A stretch of DNA of 16,482 nt from the NCBI GenBank assembly GCA_023415655.1, contig JAEZKD010000147.1:1-16482 (forward strand). The letters run 5' to 3'. Numbering within the stretch: the first letter of the stretch is position 1; each line of letters starts with the position of its first letter. The position numbers and the translations under genes were made by a program. This DNA is from Bacillota bacterium. Its GTDB lineage: Bacteria > Bacillota > Clostridia > Lachnospirales > Lachnospiraceae. A model generated the notes under the pieces. The model did no database searches, was not told where the DNA came from, and worked only from the letters and a program-made list of their open reading frames with translations. Shown here one piece after another: positions 14,111 through 16,482 of this stretch.

Positions 14111-16438
14111 ATGGCTACAAAAATATCTCTAAAAAAAGAAATAACGAAAAAGCAAAGAAATATAGTAAATGTGCAAGAGTCAGATACAATAGATATTTCT
14201 GAGGAATCTATAGCTTCAAGGGCTATGCAAAGGCAGGCCCTGCCTCCCGTTTCATATGTTAATCAATATCAAACCAGGAAAAGAAGAATAGATGGGTTTT
14301 GTCAGATTAACTTAACTGAATTAATTGAAAAACACCCTCATAATAAACGAATTATTGACCAGTTTATAATAGGTGCTAATGCTCTATTATATCCAGGAGT
14401 TAGCGAAAACACTGTTAATATCTTATTTGAAGGGTTAAAATACTTTATTGAATTTTTAAATAGCAACAGGAATTTGAGCAATATTGACGTTATCAACATG
14501 TCAGATATCAATATAACTGTTGCTCAATCATTTCGTAATTATTTACAAAGTGTTTATCCTAAGCATACGAAAAAAAGCAGGTGGTATAACACTGTAATAA
14601 GGATAATTAAACACCTTCAAAAACTATATCCAGAGAACCCCGATATTGGACACGGCAATATTTGGCCAAAAGGGCCAAGACATAACATAAAAAAAATTAA
14701 AGGATATCTCCCACGACAGATGGAGCAGCTGTGGAAAGCGTGTATAGAGGATATTGATGGCATAATGAATTTTCATGAAACATATTTAAAGCTTGAGGAA
14801 GAGTTATACGAGGAAGATTGGAATCTTGAAAACATAATGTATTTACTGAAGAATCGCTGGGAAAGTCCTGCAATAGTAAAGTATACAGCACCGTCTCCAA
14901 CAAGGGTTTACTATATATTAGGTAGAAATTATCCCAAGAAAGTTGAAGAATTATTTCTGAAAGGGTACACATATGAAAAATTATATAACATATTTATGCA
15001 CAATGGTTCAGAATTAGCTTCGCATGGGCGTTTACCTACACGAACCCGTATCGTACAAAAGCCGAATAAAGAAAGAGCAAAAATACAATTTAATTTGGCA
15101 TTGGCAACACTTAAAAAAAGGTTTCCTTTGTTTCCGTATTATTACAGCATCGACTTGGCAAGAGATTTATTATCAAAATGCCACTTTAGAAATTTGACTA
15201 ACAATACATTATGCCCCATGATAAATAAAATTGTATTTTGGTCCTCCACAAAAATAGAATTCATGAAAGGGACTTTAGGTAAAAATGCAGTTTATGCAGC
15301 TTCTCATTTTGTTAAAGATACATTATACCCATTTTTATTGCTCTGCCTTATTAACACAGGGTGGAATGTCGAGAGTATACTTTCCATTAGTGACAATGTT
15401 GATTCACACATAACACCAGATTTAATTGACCCTGAAAATTATGTTTTGATTCATGGGGATAAGGTTCGTGGCTCAAGTGGTAAAAAGCCAATATCTATTA
15501 CCCATCGTTCAAGCAAGAAGAAGAAATATAGCACTTACCGATTGCTTAAGTATGTTGAAAGTGTTATTACACAATATAAAGATAGCCCGTATTATAAGCA
15601 GGGTTTTTTATGGCAATATACCATGGACTTAGATAAGACTACATTAATAAATACATTTAATGAACAATTTAGTTTATTTAATGTAAGTGAAAGATTTGTC
15701 AAACGTCATGAGTTCAAAGCTTTCCCAGATGGTAGCATTTCTCACCCGAAAATCAGGTCGGGATATGCAGCACTGCGTCAACTACTTGGCTCAACAGAAT
15801 GGGATATTGGTGAGGACTTTTGCCATAAAAATACAGAAACAATTATACATTACACCTCAGATGAAAGCAGTAACATAGTTCAGGATATGGTCATTAAGCA
15901 AATACAAAACCAATTTGTAAATGATTTATTAAATTTTAAGTTTAGAATTATTGAATCTCAGTCTTTGCAAGAACTACGTAAAGCCATAAATGACGTTAAA
16001 ACAGAGTTTGAGAGAAATAAGCTGATAAGGAACCAGGCAGTAAAACTCGGTTTAGACGATAAAACTATCTTAAAAATAATTGATGCTGGAGCTGAGAAAT
16101 ATATTCTTGTATGTGAAGACTGCACAAAACCGACATGGCCTGGATTCAACGAATATATTAAAGATGGCCAGAAATGCAAATATTTTAATAAATGTGCACT
16201 ATGTACTCAATCAATTGTTTTCCCTGAAGCGTTGCCGTATATCGCCAGGAGAATACTGGACTTAGAAAAATTGAAATCTTCGATAGTTTCATTTGAATGG
16301 ATTTTACTGTATGGAGATGAATTTGATGCTTGGAATCAGATTTTATCTTGTTGGTCAAACAAAAAACAAGTAGACGATGCCTGGAAATTAGCAAAACTCG
16401 GGCTTGTAGAATTGCCACAAATAATGAGAGGAGCATAA
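14111..16438 (+). CDS. Large divergent tyrosine recombinase (site-specific integrase)
   Basis: A 775-residue protein starting at ATG 14111, four bases after AGGAG at 14102-14106; an upstream in-frame start at 14018 lacks a ribosome site. The C-terminal catalytic domain shows LINTGWNVESILSIS at ~412-426 (box I), a basic hairpin around K451-K459, H545-P-K-I-R549, H572 in CHKNTET and candidate nucleophile Y581. The spacing R549-23-H572-9-Y581 equals that of XerD. The box I arginine expected in TGxR is Asn (N419), and the H-R spacing is one longer than usual. A five-cysteine cluster follows (C668, C671, C689, C695, C698), a likely zinc ribbon seen in large transposon-type recombinases. The N-terminal ~390 residues would bind the ends. 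It probably moves this or a neighbouring element. The following gene begins three bases after its stop, so they form an operon. Confidence 0.85.
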   Translation: MATKISLKKEITKKQRNIVNVQESDTIDISEESIASRAMQRQALPPVSYVNQYQTRKRRIDGFCQINLTELIEKHPHNKRIIDQFIIGANALLYPGVSENTVNILFEGLKYFIEFLNSNRNLSNIDVINMSDINITVAQSFRNYLQSVYPKHTKKSRWYNTVIRIIKHLQKLYPENPDIGHGNIWPKGPRHNIKKIKGYLPRQMEQLWKACIEDIDGIMNFHETYLKLEEELYEEDWNLENIMYLLKNRWESPAIVKYTAPSPTRVYYILGRNYPKKVEELFLKGYTYEKLYNIFMHNGSELASHGRLPTRTRIVQKPNKERAKIQFNLALATLKKRFPLFPYYYSIDLARDLLSKCHFRNLTNNTLCPMINKIVFWSSTKIEFMKGTLGKNAVYAASHFVKDTLYPFLLLCLINTGWNVESILSISDNVDSHITPDLIDPENYVLIHGDKVRGSSGKKPISITHRSSKKKKYSTYRLLKYVESVITQYKDSPYYKQGFLWQYTMDLDKTTLINTFNEQFSLFNVSERFVKRHEFKAFPDGSISHPKIRSGYAALRQLLGSTEWDIGEDFCHKNTETIIHYTSDESSNIVQDMVIKQIQNQFVNDLLNFKFRIIESQSLQELRKAINDVKTEFERNKLIRNQAVKLGLDDKTILKIIDAGAEKYILVCEDCTKPTWPGFNEYIKDGQKCKYFNKCALCTQSIVFPEALPYIARRILDLEKLKSSIVSFEWILLYGDEFDAWNQILSCWSNKKQVDDAWKLAKLGLVELPQIMRGA

Positions 16439-16441
16439 AAT

Positions 16442-16482
16442 ATGATTGAAAGTAAATATTCACATGCTATTAAGGTTTTAAC
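16442..16482 (+). CDS. Start of a gene cut by the window edge, downstream of the recombinase
   Basis: ATG 16442 follows GAGAGGAG by eight bases and lies three bases after the recombinase stop. It begins MIESKYSHAIKVL. This is too short to identify. The tight spacing says it is co-translated with the recombinase and is probably an accessory factor for it, as in recombinase-led mobile modules (inference). Confidence 0.6.
   Translation, partial: MIESKYSHAIKVL

Noticed and set aside
1..16482. CRISPR array
   Set aside because: No regularly spaced direct repeats of 25-40 bases were seen anywhere, and no cas gene.

Overview
The window is AT-rich, with AGGAGG-type ribosome sites, several TTG/GTG starts and extended -10 promoters. 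Together with IS256-type remnants and a Firmicute-style GNAT acetyltransferase, this points to a low-GC Firmicute, probably a clostridium. No 16S, tRNA or other species marker is present, so nothing finer can be said. Overall it is an accessory (defence and mobile-element) island with decayed genes on its flanks.

Layout. Bases 1-1436 are a graveyard. They hold a 17-codon stub that resembles the start of a Flp1-like pilin, a hairpin followed by the first codons of an IS256-family transposase, an acetyltransferase gene broken by one extra A in a homopolymer, and a 138-bp pair of inverted ends that looks like a miniature IS-derived element. Bases 1437-3018 hold an unrecognised 342-residue protein with a cysteine-rich tail (minus strand) and, divergent from it, a small XRE-type regulator (plus strand). 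Bases 3076-5102 are a tightly coupled two-gene minus-strand operon: a nucleoid-associated (NdpA/YejK, NA37-type) protein followed, with an ATGA overlap, by a stand-alone RelA/SpoT-type alarmone synthetase. Bases 5112-5759 are an intergenic stretch with palindromes, decayed coding fragments and the promoter of the next operon.

Bases 5760-12837 are a complete type I restriction-modification operon with an unusual gene order, hsdM1-hsdM2-hsdS-hsdR. The two modification subunits differ from each other and both keep their SAM and NPPF/NPPY motifs. All four genes overlap or nearly overlap. A nested inverted repeat follows. Bases 13045-13641 (minus) are an XRE regulator whose reading frame is cut by an in-frame TAA. 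Divergent from it, behind a promoter carrying two matching TGTG-N5-CACA operators, is a 775-residue divergent tyrosine recombinase with a cysteine cluster. It runs directly into a further gene that leaves the window.

How the genes may work together: HsdM1/M2/S/R would mark and cut DNA. The NdpA-like/RelA-SpoT pair is a plausible second defence or toxin-type module, in which DNA binding is coupled to an alarmone-based shutdown (inference). The recombinase and its regulator could be the mobility module that brought or moves the island. The strongest candidates for something not yet described are the NdpA-like/alarmone synthetase pair and the heteromeric two-HsdM type I system.
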